Source of the DNA: Alphaproteobacteria bacterium
Lineage (GTDB): Bacteria; Pseudomonadota; Alphaproteobacteria; CACIAM-22H2
Length of the DNA: 64,000 bases
Assembly (NCBI GenBank): GCA_017308135.1
Contig: JAFKFM010000006.1
Span: forward strand, 437,724 to 501,723
Reading direction: 5' to 3'
Shown: positions 34,608 through 42,928 of the stretch, piece after piece
How positions within the stretch are numbered: position 1 is the first letter of the stretch
Layout: each line of letters opens with the position of its first letter
Program-made: the position numbers and the translations under genes
The notes under the pieces: generated by a model
The model's input: the letters and a program-made list of their open reading frames with translations, nothing else
Databases searched by the model: none
Told to the model about the DNA's origin: nothing

Positions 34608-34969
34608 CCACGCGCAATCTGCCGGGCGATCCCGCCCAATTCTACGAAGCGCATATCTTCGTCTGCACCAACGAACGGCCGGAAGGCCATCCGCGCGGTT
34701 CGTGCAAGCCCAAAGGCTCCGAACGCCTGCGCGACTATATGAAGGCGCGCGCCAAGGAACTGGGCATCAAGAACGTCCGGGTCAATTCGGCCGGTTGCTT
34801 GGATCGCTGCGAGATCGGGCCGTCGCTGGTGATCTACCCCGAGGGCGTCTGGTATCAGCCCCGGACGACCGAAGACATCGACGCGATCCTCCAGACCCAT
34901 GTGATCGACGGCAAACGCGTCCTGCACCTGTTGCGCCAACCCGAAGACGGTCCCAAGCCCAAAAAATGA
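34604..34969 (+). CDS. Thioredoxin-like [2Fe-2S] ferredoxin
   Basis: 121 aa. 'HIFVCTNERPEGHPRGSC' supplies two Cys and 'VNSAGCLDRCEIGPSLVIYPEGVWY' two more, the four-cysteine pattern of Shethna-type thioredoxin-fold [2Fe-2S] proteins. It should carry one cluster and act as an electron carrier or sensor; the partner is unknown. Coupled by ATGA overlaps to the DUF6489 gene before it and the phosphatase gene after it. Confidence 0.88.
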   Translation: MTTRNLPGDPAQFYEAHIFVCTNERPEGHPRGSCKPKGSERLRDYMKARAKELGIKNVRVNSAGCLDRCEIGPSLVIYPEGVWYQPRTTEDIDAILQTHVIDGKRVLHLLRQPEDGPKPKK

Positions 34970-35529
34970 AGAATCAGCGCCGCATTCGCTTCATTCGCCA
35001 CGGCCAGTCCGAGTTCAACGCCGCCTTCGAATTGATCCGCCCGAAAGATCCGATGATCTTCGACGCGCGCTTGACCGAGAAAGGGCGCGGCCAAGCCAGC
35101 GCCCTGTCGGGCCAAGGTCTGTGGCACGACGTGCAGCTCGTCGTCACCTCGCCGCTGACGCGCGCGATCGAAACCACGCTGTTGGCTTTCGCCGGCGTGA
35201 ACGTGCCGATCCGCGTGGAAGCGCTGCATCGCGAACGCGTGGAGCATTCGGGCGATCTGGGCCGGCCGCGCGCCGCGTTGGCGGGCGAGTTCGGGCATCT
35301 GGAATTCGGCGCGTTCCCCGAATTCTGGTGGCATCACGAAGAGGGCCGCCCGCACGAGATCGCGATCGAAAGCGAGGAAACCTTGGGCGCCCGCGTGGCC
35401 GATTTCCGGGCATGGCTTGCGGGCCGGCCGGAACGCAATATCGCCGTGGTCGGCCACGGCACGTTCCTCAACCGCTTGACCGGCCACAGCTTCGCCAATT
35501 GCGAAGTGCTGGCGCGCGACGACTTCTAA
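34966..35529 (+). CDS. Histidine phosphatase family protein (copy 2)
   Basis: 187 aa. 'IRFIRHGQSEFNAAF' is almost identical to the copy at 14097, followed by 'DARLTEKGRGQASAL', 'LVVTSPLTRAIETTL' (second Arg), 'LHRERVEHSGDLG' (Glu) and 'VVGHGTFLNRLTGHSF' (second His). Phosphatase of unknown substrate. Last gene of the coupled 34371-35529 unit. Confidence 0.9.
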   Translation: MKNQRRIRFIRHGQSEFNAAFELIRPKDPMIFDARLTEKGRGQASALSGQGLWHDVQLVVTSPLTRAIETTLLAFAGVNVPIRVEALHRERVEHSGDLGRPRAALAGEFGHLEFGAFPEFWWHHEEGRPHEIAIESEETLGARVADFRAWLAGRPERNIAVVGHGTFLNRLTGHSFANCEVLARDDF

Positions 35530-35586
35530 AGTCAGGGCACAGCGATTGCACATCCCGCCTTCGAAGAACAACCGAAGGAGGCGGAG

Positions 35587-36615
35587 ATGGCGAAGCAATT
35601 GGCGCGGCGCGGGTTCTTAGGCTTGGCGGGGGCTGCGATCGCGGCGCCTTACGTGTGGGCGCAAAGCGGCGGTGTGCCGATCAAGTTTTCGCTGAACCTG
35701 CCGCGCAACGGCACCAACTCGCCGTTCATCCACGCGCTCGAGAAAGGCTATTTCGCCGCCGAGGGCATTCGCATCACGGCGATGGACCCGGCCTCGGGGG
35801 CCGACGCCATGCAGCGCGTGGCGACCGAGACCTACGATATCGGTTTCGCCGACTTGCCCGGCATGTCGGAATTCTATCTGAAGAACCCGGATTCCACACC
35901 GCTGGGCATTTTCAACGTCTATCGCACCACGCCGGCCGCGATCGTGTCGTGGGCGAGTGCCGGCATCAAGAAACCCGCCGATCTGGCCGGCAAGACCGTG
36001 GGCGGGCCGCTGACCGACAACGCTTTCCGCCTGTTCCCGGTGTTTTTCCGCGCGAACAACCTCGATCCCGCGACGGTCAAATTCAACAACATGGATTTGC
36101 GCTTGCGCGAGGCCGTGTTCATGCGCCGCGAGGTCGACGCGATCACCGGGTTCGATTCGACCGTGTGGTTGAACCTGAAGGGCTTGGGCGTGAAGTTCGA
36201 GGATATCTCGATCATGGCTTACGCCGATCATGGGCTCGACATGTACTCGAACTCGCTGCTCGCCAGCCGTAAGGCGCTGCGCGACAACGAAGCGGTTCTG
36301 CCCGGGCTGCTGCGCGCGTGCCTGCGCGGCTGGCGCGACGCCATCGCCGACGCCAAGCCTGTGACGGATTCGCTGTTGAAGGCGGACGGCCTCATCAATC
36401 ACCAATTGGAGCTCGAGCGCCTGGAATGGGTCATCAAGCACCAGGTGATGACCGAAGAAACCAAGCGCACCGGTCTTGGCGATATCGACAAGACGCGGCT
36501 GCAAAAATCGATCGAGCTGCTGGCGATGGGCATGGGCCTGCCCAGCGTCGTGCCGGTCGACAAGATCTGGACCGACAAATACCTGCCCGACGCCGCGACG
36601 CGCCGGGTGACGTAA
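35587..36615 (+). CDS. Tat-exported ABC solute-binding protein (NMT1/THI5/SsuA type)
   Basis: 342 aa. N-terminus '[21 protein letters not shown]' is a twin-arginine signal. The mature part is a two-lobed type II periplasmic binding protein: '[21 protein letters not shown]' and '[35 protein letters not shown]' correspond to NMT1-family strands. Relatives bind pyrimidine precursors, taurine or nitrate. No cognate permease or ATPase gene is adjacent, so transporter partners must be elsewhere. AAGGAGG precedes the ATG; an intrinsic terminator follows. Confidence 0.88.
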   Translation: MAKQLARRGFLGLAGAAIAAPYVWAQSGGVPIKFSLNLPRNGTNSPFIHALEKGYFAAEGIRITAMDPASGADAMQRVATETYDIGFADLPGMSEFYLKNPDSTPLGIFNVYRTTPAAIVSWASAGIKKPADLAGKTVGGPLTDNAFRLFPVFFRANNLDPATVKFNNMDLRLREAVFMRREVDAITGFDSTVWLNLKGLGVKFEDISIMAYADHGLDMYSNSLLASRKALRDNEAVLPGLLRACLRGWRDAIADAKPVTDSLLKADGLINHQLELERLEWVIKHQVMTEETKRTGLGDIDKTRLQKSIELLAMGMGLPSVVPVDKIWTDKYLPDAATRRVT

Positions 36616-36660
36616 TCCACGAATCTATCGCTGGGATTCCGGCAAAGGCCGCGCGATAGT

Positions 36661-36682
36661 GGGGGTCTTCGGACCCCCTTTT
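36661..36682 (+). terminator. Intrinsic terminator after the solute-binding-protein gene
   Basis: GGGGGTC (36661-36667), UUCG-type tetraloop TTCG, GACCCCC (36672-36678), then TTTT. It separates the binding-protein gene from tatA, although the tatA message could start inside or just after it. Confidence 0.88.
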
Positions 36683-36697
36683 CGCCGGTGTGCGCCC

Positions 36698-36886
36698 ATG
36701 TCCCTCGGTCTCCCTGAAATCGCAATTCTGGCGGTGATCGCGCTGCTGCTGTTCGGCGCGGGGCGTATCCCGAAAGCGATGGGCGACCTCGCCGGCGGGA
36801 TCAAGGCGTTCAAGCGCGGCATGAACGATCAGATGGCCGAGACCAAAGCCGACACGGCCAAGCCGGATTCGGCGCCCAAGGCCTGA
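36698..36886 (+). CDS. tatA: Twin-arginine translocase subunit TatA
   Basis: 62 aa from ATG 36698. Short N-terminal transmembrane helix '[20 protein letters not shown]', the F-G hinge, then the amphipathic helix '[17 protein letters not shown]' and an acidic/polar tail. That is TatA or TatE architecture. tatB and tatC are not here, so it is split from the usual operon. It stands right after a gene for a Tat substrate and immediately before mnmE (no gap), so it may share a transcript with mnmE. Confidence 0.92.
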   Translation: MSLGLPEIAILAVIALLLFGAGRIPKAMGDLAGGIKAFKRGMNDQMAETKADTAKPDSAPKA

Positions 36887-38224
36887 TTGCCGTCTGAGAC
36901 GTCAAAAGACACGATCTACGCGCCCGCGACCGCCACCGGCATCGCCGGGGTCGCGGTCGTGCGCGTTTCGGGTCCCCAAGCCGGGGCGGCCTTAACGGCG
37001 TTGGGCGGCAAGCGGCCCCTGCCTCGCATGGCAACGCGCGCGCGGTTGATCGATCCAGACGATCGCGCACCACTCGACGACGCGTTGGTGCTGTGGTTCC
37101 CCGGCCCCGCGAGTTTCACCGGCGAGGATGTCGCCGAGCTCCATCTTCACGGCAGCCGGGCGGTGATGACCGGCGTGCTCGCGGCGCTTGCCCGCCTGCC
37201 GGGGTTGCGGATGGCGCGGCCCGGCGAATTCGCGCGCCGCGCCTATGACGCGGGGAAGCTCGATTTGGCCGAGGTCGAAGCGCTCGCCGATTTGATCGCC
37301 GCCGAAACCCGCGAACAGGCCCGCCAGGCTTTGGCGCAATTGGGTGGCGCGTTGGGCGCCCAGGTGGAAGCCTTGCGCGACACCGCGATCAAGCTGCTGG
37401 CCCAAGCCGAGGCCGAGATCGATTTCCCCGACGAGGGCGACGTGCCCGGCGGGGCCATTGCGGCGATGAAGGCGCCGATCGAGGCCTTGGCCAAGCGCAT
37501 CGCAGCGATCCTCGATGACGGCCATCGCGGCGAGATTTTGCGCGACGGGTTTTCGGTCGCGATTCTGGGCCCGCCGAATGCGGGCAAGTCGTCGCTGCTC
37601 AATCGGCTGGCCAAGCGCGACGCGGCGATCGTGTCGGAGATCGCGGGCACGACGCGCGACACGATCGAGGTGCGGCTCGACCTAAAGGGCCTGCCGGTCG
37701 TGTTGTGGGATACGGCGGGTTTGCGCGGGATCGACGAAGCCGACCCGCATCACGCGATCGAGCGCGAAGGTATGCGCCGCGCGCGCGAACGCGCCGATCA
37801 GGCGGATCTGAAACTGCTCGTGCTCGATGCGCGCGAGCCGGCGCCCACGGGCGAGCTTGCCGATCTTGCGCGCGATGCGCTGGTCGTGCTGAACATGGCC
37901 GATCTCGCCCCCGCCGTGAAGGGTCTTGCCGTCAGCGCGTTGACCGGGGCGGGCATCGAGGCGTTGGAAAACCAGCTCGCCGCGATCGTCGGCGAACGTC
38001 TGGGATCACGCGACGGTGCCGCCCCGCTCGTCACCCGCGCGCGTCATCGCGAGGCGTTGGAGGATGCGCAAGCCGCGTTGTTGCGCGCGCGCGATCTCGA
38101 CGTGGCGGAGTTGATCGGCGAAGAGCTGCGCGCCTGCCTTGCCGCATTCGGGCGCATCGTCGGGCGCGCGGGCGTCGAAGATGTACTCGACGTATTGTTC
38201 GGCGAGTTCTGTATCGGAAAGTGA
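36887..38224 (+). CDS. mnmE: tRNA modification GTPase MnmE
   Basis: 445 aa from a TTG directly after the tatA stop. With MnmG it makes 5-carboxymethylaminomethyluridine at tRNA wobble position 34. N-terminal formyl-THF-binding domain 'DTIYAPATATGIAGVAVVRVSG' pattern, G1 'GPPNAGKSSLLNRL' (about 227), 'AGTTRDTIEV', G3 'WDTAGLRG', and the C-terminal 'CIGK' with its essential Cys. G4 is N-M-A-D (336-339) instead of N-K-x-D, an unusual loss of the Lys that stacks on guanine. mnmG follows 0.5 kb later with a small convergent gene between. Confidence 0.95.
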   Translation: MPSETSKDTIYAPATATGIAGVAVVRVSGPQAGAALTALGGKRPLPRMATRARLIDPDDRAPLDDALVLWFPGPASFTGEDVAELHLHGSRAVMTGVLAALARLPGLRMARPGEFARRAYDAGKLDLAEVEALADLIAAETREQARQALAQLGGALGAQVEALRDTAIKLLAQAEAEIDFPDEGDVPGGAIAAMKAPIEALAKRIAAILDDGHRGEILRDGFSVAILGPPNAGKSSLLNRLAKRDAAIVSEIAGTTRDTIEVRLDLKGLPVVLWDTAGLRGIDEADPHHAIEREGMRRARERADQADLKLLVLDAREPAPTGELADLARDALVVLNMADLAPAVKGLAVSALTGAGIEALENQLAAIVGERLGSRDGAAPLVTRARHREALEDAQAALLRARDLDVAELIGEELRACLAAFGRIVGRAGVEDVLDVLFGEFCIGK

Positions 38225-38485
38225 TTAGCGGCTGAGGGCCGGCGAACGCGTGACCGTGCCGAACGGCTTCACCGGTTCGGGCGCGCGCAGCAATTGCTTT
38301 TGCTGCAGCTTCAAACGCGAACGCTGATTCCACAGTACCAGCCAGCCGGGCCCGTGTTCGCTCGCGGCCTTGTCATAGGCGGCGGCGGCGGCGGCGAAAT
38401 CGTTGCTCGCGTAGACCGGCTTGCCCGGCGCGTTGGGTCCGCCATTGGGCGGGTAGAACTGCACGAGATAGGTTTCGTTCGCCAT
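38225..38485 (-). CDS. Small hypothetical protein convergent with mnmE
   Basis: 86 aa. 'ETYLVQFYPPNGGPNAPGKPVYASNDFAAAAAAYDKA' reads like a small mixed alpha/beta protein, followed by a basic tail 'NQRSRLKLQQKQLLRAPEP'. I do not recognise a family. Its stop abuts the mnmE stop and its 5' end faces the mnmG promoter region. No strong Shine-Dalgarno is visible before ATG 38485; codon use is ordinary for this genome. Confidence 0.6.
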   Translation of the reverse strand: MANETYLVQFYPPNGGPNAPGKPVYASNDFAAAAAAYDKAASEHGPGWLVLWNQRSRLKLQQKQLLRAPEPVKPFGTVTRSPALSR

Positions 38486-38535
38486 CTTGGGCCTCACGAA
38501 AGCGACGAGCAGGGCATGAGGGTTATGCCCTGCGG

Positions 38536-38544
38536 TGTGGATAA
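38536..38544 (-). promoter_or_regulatory. Perfect consensus DnaA box upstream of mnmG
   Basis: TGTGGATAA, the exact complement of TTATCCACA. It lies in a 246-base gap (38486-38731) that is strikingly AT-rich for this genome (for example ATATAAAAAGATAATTTT around 38647-38664) and also carries a parS-like palindrome. One perfect box could regulate mnmG or bind excess DnaA; mnmG (gidA) is next to oriC in many gammaproteobacteria. Confidence 0.6.
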
Positions 38545-38666
38545 GTTACGGCGATGTGAAAAATTTGTCTTGAGATAACGGTTTGAAACCAGACGATAAT
38601 TCCGAAATTCGCATTTTGCGAATTTTGCACCTGCGTAAACCCCTTGATATAAAAAGATAATTTTCG

Positions 38667-38684
38667 CTGTTTCTCGAGAAACAG
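38667..38684. promoter_or_regulatory. parS-like palindrome (site 1)
   Basis: CTGTTTCTCGAGAAACAG is an 18-bp perfect palindrome. Canonical parS is TGTTTCACGTGAAACA; here the outer half-sites TGTTTC/GAAACA are intact and the centre is CTCGAG. It sits 48 bases before mnmG, 3.3 kb from parB. Confidence 0.75.
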
Positions 38685-38731
38685 ATTCCTGGATTTGACG
38701 GATCGGCCCTAAATCCGTAGGTTCCGCGCCC

Positions 38732-40621
38732 GTGAGCAATCCCCTTCCCCTTCCGGCCGCACGTTACGACGTCCCCCGCTACGACGTTATCGTCATCGGC
38801 GGCGGCCATGCCGGCTGCGAAGCCGCGGCCGCGTCGGCGCGCGCCGGGGCCAAAACGCTGTTGCTGACACTCGACACCGCCAAGATCGGCGAGATGAGCT
38901 GCAATCCGGCGATCGGCGGCTTGGGCAAGGGGCACCTTGTCCGCGAGATCGACGCGCTGGACGGCGTGATGGCCCGCGCGATCGACCGCGCCGGGATTCA
39001 GTTCCGGATGCTCAACAAATCGAAGGGCCCGGCGGTGCGCGGCCCCCGCTCCCAGGCCGATCGCAAGCTCTATCGCCAGGCGATGCAGGCGATCCTGGCC
39101 GATCAGGCCAATCTGGATATCGCCGGTGGCGAGGCTGCCGATCTGGAACTCGACGCCGAGGGCCGCGTCGCCGCCGTGCTGACCGAAGCCGGCCAGCGCA
39201 TTCCCTGTGGTGCGGTCGTGCTCACCACCGGCACGTTTCTCAACGGCCTGATCCATATTGGCCTCGAAAAGACCCCGGCCGGCCGGGTCGGCGAAAAGCC
39301 GAGCCTGGGCCTGTCCAAGACGCTCGCCCGGGCGGGTTTCGCGCTCGGCCGCCTCAAGACCGGTACGCCGCCGCGCCTCGACGGGCGCACAATCGACTGG
39401 TCGGGGCTGGAAATGCAGCCGGCCGACGACCCGCCGATCCCGTTTTCGACCCTGACGGCCAAGATCGAGGTGCCGCAGATCGAGTGCGGCGTGACCTATA
39501 CGTCCGAAGCGACGCATGCGCTGATCCGCGGCAATCTCCACCAGGCGCCGATGTATTCGGGCCAGATCGAATCGACCGGGCCGCGCTATTGCCCGTCGAT
39601 CGAGGACAAGGTGGTGAAATTCGCCGGCCGCGAGCGTCACCAGATCTTCCTGGAGCCCGAGGGCCTGGATGATCCAACCGTCTACCCGAACGGCATTTCG
39701 ACCTCCCTGCCGCGCGATATCCAACTTGGAATTCTCAAGACGATTCAGGGGCTTGAGAATTGCGTGATGATCCGGCCGGGCTACGCGATCGAGTATGATT
39801 TCGTCGATCCGCGCGAGCTTTACCCGAGCCTGGAGACCAAGCGGGTACCCGGGCTTTATCTCGCCGGGCAGATCAACGGGACGACCGGCTACGAAGAAGC
39901 GGCCGCGCAAGGGATCATGGCCGGCTGGAACGCCGCGCGCCGCGCGGGCGGCCAGGAACCGATCCTTTTGGACCGGGCCGAGGCCTATATCGGCGTGATG
40001 ATCGACGATCTGGTCACGCACGGCACACGCGAGCCCTATCGGATGTTCACCAGCCGGGCCGAGTATCGCCTGTCGCTGCGCGCCGACAACGCCGATCAAC
40101 GTCTGACCGATAAGGGCATTGCCGCCGGCATCGTCGGTTCGGCGCGCCAAACCGCCTGGGCGGATAAGAAATCGCGCCTCGCGGCGGCGCGGGCGCGGGT
40201 TGCGGAACTCGCCGAAAGCCCGCCGAAGCTCGCCAAGCGCGGCTTCGCGGTCAATCAGGACGGCGTCATTCGCGGAATCACCGATTTGCTGCGCCTGCCG
40301 GGCATCACCTGGGACCGCGTCGCCGCCGAATGGCCGGAGCTGCGGACCTGGGCGCCGGACGTGGTCGAGCAGATCGAGGTCGACGCGCTGTACCAAGGCT
40401 ATCTCAGCCGCCAGGAAGCCGAGATCCGCGCCTTCCGCCGCGACGAGGAATTGGCCCTGTCGCCGGACCTCGACTATGCCGCCATCGCCGCTTTGTCGAA
40501 CGAACTGCGCTCCAAGCTCGCTGCCGTGCGCCCGGCCACGCTGGGCCGGGCCGCGCGCATCCAGGGCATGACACCGGCGGCATTGACCGCCTTGCTCCGC
40601 TACGTCAGAAAAGCCGCGTGA
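38732..40621 (+). CDS. mnmG: tRNA uridine-5-carboxymethylaminomethyl modification enzyme MnmG
   Basis: 629 aa from GTG 38732. FAD-dependent partner of MnmE (formerly GidA). FAD motif '[20 protein letters not shown]' near residue 17, '[24 protein letters not shown]', '[16 protein letters not shown]', '[10 protein letters not shown]', '[12 protein letters not shown]', the redox-active Cys in 'IECGVTYT' and '[12 protein letters not shown]', and '[21 protein letters not shown]' are present. The C-terminal MnmE-binding helices end '[15 protein letters not shown]'. The stop overlaps the GTG of rsmG. Confidence 0.97.
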   Translation: MSNPLPLPAARYDVPRYDVIVIGGGHAGCEAAAASARAGAKTLLLTLDTAKIGEMSCNPAIGGLGKGHLVREIDALDGVMARAIDRAGIQFRMLNKSKGPAVRGPRSQADRKLYRQAMQAILADQANLDIAGGEAADLELDAEGRVAAVLTEAGQRIPCGAVVLTTGTFLNGLIHIGLEKTPAGRVGEKPSLGLSKTLARAGFALGRLKTGTPPRLDGRTIDWSGLEMQPADDPPIPFSTLTAKIEVPQIECGVTYTSEATHALIRGNLHQAPMYSGQIESTGPRYCPSIEDKVVKFAGRERHQIFLEPEGLDDPTVYPNGISTSLPRDIQLGILKTIQGLENCVMIRPGYAIEYDFVDPRELYPSLETKRVPGLYLAGQINGTTGYEEAAAQGIMAGWNAARRAGGQEPILLDRAEAYIGVMIDDLVTHGTREPYRMFTSRAEYRLSLRADNADQRLTDKGIAAGIVGSARQTAWADKKSRLAAARARVAELAESPPKLAKRGFAVNQDGVIRGITDLLRLPGITWDRVAAEWPELRTWAPDVVEQIEVDALYQGYLSRQEAEIRAFRRDEELALSPDLDYAAIAALSNELRSKLAAVRPATLGRAARIQGMTPAALTALLRYVRKAA

Positions 40622-41226
40622 CCCCCGACGATTTCGCCGCGAAGACCGGTGTTTCTCGAGAAACGATCGAGAAACTTAAGCGATATCAATCGCTTCTCGA
40701 AAAATGGCAGGCGAAGATCAATCTCGTCTCGGCCACGACGCTGCCGGAGATTTGGGAGCGGCATTTCTACGATTCCTGGCAGATCGTCCCGCATCTGGGC
40801 GATGCGCGCGTGCTGGCCGATATCGGCAGCGGGGCGGGCTTTCCCGGTCTGGTGATCGCAATCTGCCGCCCCGATCTCGAAATCCATTCGGTCGATTCCG
40901 ACAGCCGCAAGATCGCCTTCCAGATCGATGTCGCGCGCGAGCTCGGCCTCAAGATCAAATTCCACGCCGCGCGCAACGAAGCCTTGGCCGGAAAAATCAT
41001 GGCCGACGTGATCGCGGCGCGCGCCCTCGCCCCGCTGCCGCAATTGCTCGATTGGGCCACGCCGCTGCTCGTCCCCGGCGGGTTATGCACGTTTCTCAAG
41101 GGCGCGACCTATGCGGACGAATTGACCGCAGCGGAAAGCGCGTGGCACATGGATGTGCAGGTCGTTCCCTCGCGCAGCGAGTCCGGCGCCGCCCTGCTCC
41201 TGATCCGCGATCCGAAACCGAAATGA
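40618..41226 (+). CDS. rsmG: 16S rRNA (guanine527-N7)-methyltransferase RsmG
   Basis: 202 aa from a GTG overlapping the mnmG stop. SAM-dependent methyltransferase (formerly GidB). N-terminal '[20 protein letters not shown]', motif I '[18 protein letters not shown]', '[14 protein letters not shown]' and '[17 protein letters not shown]' are family features. The codons for V-S-R-E-T are GTT TCT CGA GAA ACG and form a parS-like palindrome. TCT and CGA are uncommon codons in this genome, suggesting selection on the DNA site. Confidence 0.96.
   Translation: MTPDDFAAKTGVSRETIEKLKRYQSLLEKWQAKINLVSATTLPEIWERHFYDSWQIVPHLGDARVLADIGSGAGFPGLVIAICRPDLEIHSVDSDSRKIAFQIDVARELGLKIKFHAARNEALAGKIMADVIAARALAPLPQLLDWATPLLVPGGLCTFLKGATYADELTAAESAWHMDVQVVPSRSESGAALLLIRDPKPK
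40651..40664. promoter_or_regulatory. parS-like palindrome inside rsmG (site 2)
   Basis: GTTTCTCGAGAAAC, a 14-bp perfect palindrome flanked by T and G (TGTTTCTCGAGAAACG). It shares the altered CTCGAG centre with site 1 and lies at the place in rsmG where other alphaproteobacteria carry a canonical parS coding for V-S-R-E-T. Confidence 0.75.
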
Positions 41227-42032
41227 CCGATCCCGTGAGCAAAGCCCCGCGCATCCTGGCGATCGCCAACCAGAAAGGCGGCGTCGGCAAAACCACGACC
41301 GCGATCAATCTCGCCACGGCTTTGGCCGCCGTCGGCAAGAAGGTGCTGGTCGTCGATCTCGATCCGCAGGGCAACGCGTCGACCGGTTTCGGCATCCCGT
41401 CGAGCGAGCGTCATGTCGGCACCTACGACGTGCTGATCGGGGACACGGCGCCGATCGAAGCGATTCTGCCGACATTGGTGCCGGGGCTTTCGGTCATGCC
41501 GGCGACGACCGATCTGGCCGGTGCCGAACTCGAACTCGTCGACCTCGAGCGGCGCGAATATCGCCTGGCCGAAGCGTTGCGCGATTCGTTGTCGGGCATG
41601 GGGCTCGATTACGTGATGATCGACGCCCCGCCGTCGCTCGGCCTACTCACGCTCAACGCGCTGATCGCCGCCGATGCGGTGATCGTGCCGCTGCAATGCG
41701 AGTTCTTCGCCCTGGAAGGCTTGGCGCAGCTGATGCGCACGATCGATTTGGTGCGCGGCCGCTTCAACCCACGGTTGAGCCTGCAGGGCGTCGTGCTGAC
41801 GATGTTCGACAAGCGCAACAACCTGTCGGAATCGGTCGCCGCCGATGTGCGCCAGCATCTGGGCGAAATCGTCTACGAAACCGCGATCCCGCGCAATGTG
41901 CGCATTTCCGAAGCGCCCTCGCACGGCAAGCCCGTCCTGCTTTACGACCTGCGCTGCCCCGGCAGTCAGGCTTATGTGATGCTCGCCTCCGAACTCATCC
42001 GCCGCGAATCGGCGCTCGCGGAGGCCGCATGA
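41223..42032 (+). CDS. parA: Chromosome partitioning ATPase ParA
   Basis: 269 aa. Deviant Walker A 'ANQKGGVGKTTTAINLA', A' 'VVDLDPQGNASTGFGI', Walker B-like 'YVMIDAPPSLGLLTLNAL' and 'VPLQCEFFALEGLAQL' identify a chromosomal ParA/Soj. It moves ParB-parS complexes over the nucleoid. ATG overlaps the rsmG stop. It is part of the rsmG-parA-parB run, with each junction overlapping. Confidence 0.97.
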   Translation: MTDPVSKAPRILAIANQKGGVGKTTTAINLATALAAVGKKVLVVDLDPQGNASTGFGIPSSERHVGTYDVLIGDTAPIEAILPTLVPGLSVMPATTDLAGAELELVDLERREYRLAEALRDSLSGMGLDYVMIDAPPSLGLLTLNALIAADAVIVPLQCEFFALEGLAQLMRTIDLVRGRFNPRLSLQGVVLTMFDKRNNLSESVAADVRQHLGEIVYETAIPRNVRISEAPSHGKPVLLYDLRCPGSQAYVMLASELIRRESALAEAA

Positions 42033-42928
42033 GCCCCGCCGACGCCAAGAAGGGTTTGGGCCGCGGCCTGTCGGCGCTGCTGGGCGACGCCGCCGCGCAA
42101 GGCAACGCGCCCGCCGAAGGCCCGCGCGCCGCGCGGTTGATCCCGGTCGCCAAGATCCATCCCGGCAAGTTCCAGCCGCGCCGGCATTTCGCGCCCGACG
42201 CGATGGCCGAGCTCGTCGCCTCGATCAAAACCCAAGGCGTGCTCCAGCCCATTCTGGTCCGCCGCGACGCCAAGCATCCCGGCGATTACGAGCTGATCGC
42301 GGGCGAACGCCGCTGGCGCGCCGCGCAAGAAGCGTCGCTCCACGAAATCCCGGCGGTGGTGAAGGACCTGTCCGACCGCGAGGCGCTGGAAGCGGCCCTG
42401 GTCGAGAATCTTCAGCGCGCCGACCTCAACGCGATCGAAGAAGCGCTTGGCTACAAGCGCCTGCAAGACGAGATGGGTTTCAGCCCCGAGCGCGTGGGCG
42501 CGGCCGTCGGCAAGAACCGTACGACGGTGATCAATTCGCTGCGTCTTCTCTCGTTGCCGGAGCCTGCGCGCAAACTGATCGAGACCGGCGTGCTGACCGG
42601 GGCCCATGGCCGCGTCGCGCTTTCCGCCCCCGATCCCGGCGCCTTCGCCGAGATCATGGCGCTGGAAGGCCTGACCGTGCGCCAGGCCGAAGCGCGGCTT
42701 AAAGCCGGAGCCGATCCCGCGACGGTCAAAACGAAACTGAAGCGCCCGGCCAAGGGCGTGGTGCGCGACGCCGATACGCGCGCGATCGAGAAGCGTCTCG
42801 TCGAAGCGCTCGGCATGAATGTCGAGCTCAAGCCGCGCAAGAATGGCGCGGGCGAGCTCGTGCTTCACTATTCCAATCTCGATCAGTTCGACGATTTGTT
42901 GTCGCGCCTGGAGCGCGATCCGGGCTAA
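42029..42928 (+). CDS. parB: Chromosome partitioning protein ParB
   Basis: 299 aa. N-terminal ParA-stimulating end 'KKGLGRGLSALLGD', CTPase/ParB-fold boxes 'KFQPRRHF', 'GVLQPILVRR', 'YELIAGERRWRAAQEA' and 'VENLQRADLNAIEEALGYKRL', then the HTH domain. The HTH is divergent: 'VGKNRTTVINSLRLLSLP' (160-177) against a common 'VGKSRSHVANxLRLL', and 'LTGAHGRVAL' (189-198) against the nearly universal 'LSAGHARAL'. A C-terminal dimerisation domain follows. The divergence goes with the altered parS centre. Confidence 0.95.
   Translation: MSPADAKKGLGRGLSALLGDAAAQGNAPAEGPRAARLIPVAKIHPGKFQPRRHFAPDAMAELVASIKTQGVLQPILVRRDAKHPGDYELIAGERRWRAAQEASLHEIPAVVKDLSDREALEAALVENLQRADLNAIEEALGYKRLQDEMGFSPERVGAAVGKNRTTVINSLRLLSLPEPARKLIETGVLTGAHGRVALSAPDPGAFAEIMALEGLTVRQAEARLKAGADPATVKTKLKRPAKGVVRDADTRAIEKRLVEALGMNVELKPRKNGAGELVLHYSNLDQFDDLLSRLERDPG

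Noticed and set aside
38580..38590. GGTTTGAAACC palindrome in the mnmG leader
   Set aside because: It shares short arms with parS but is only 11 bases with a single central G, so it does not match ParB half-site spacing.
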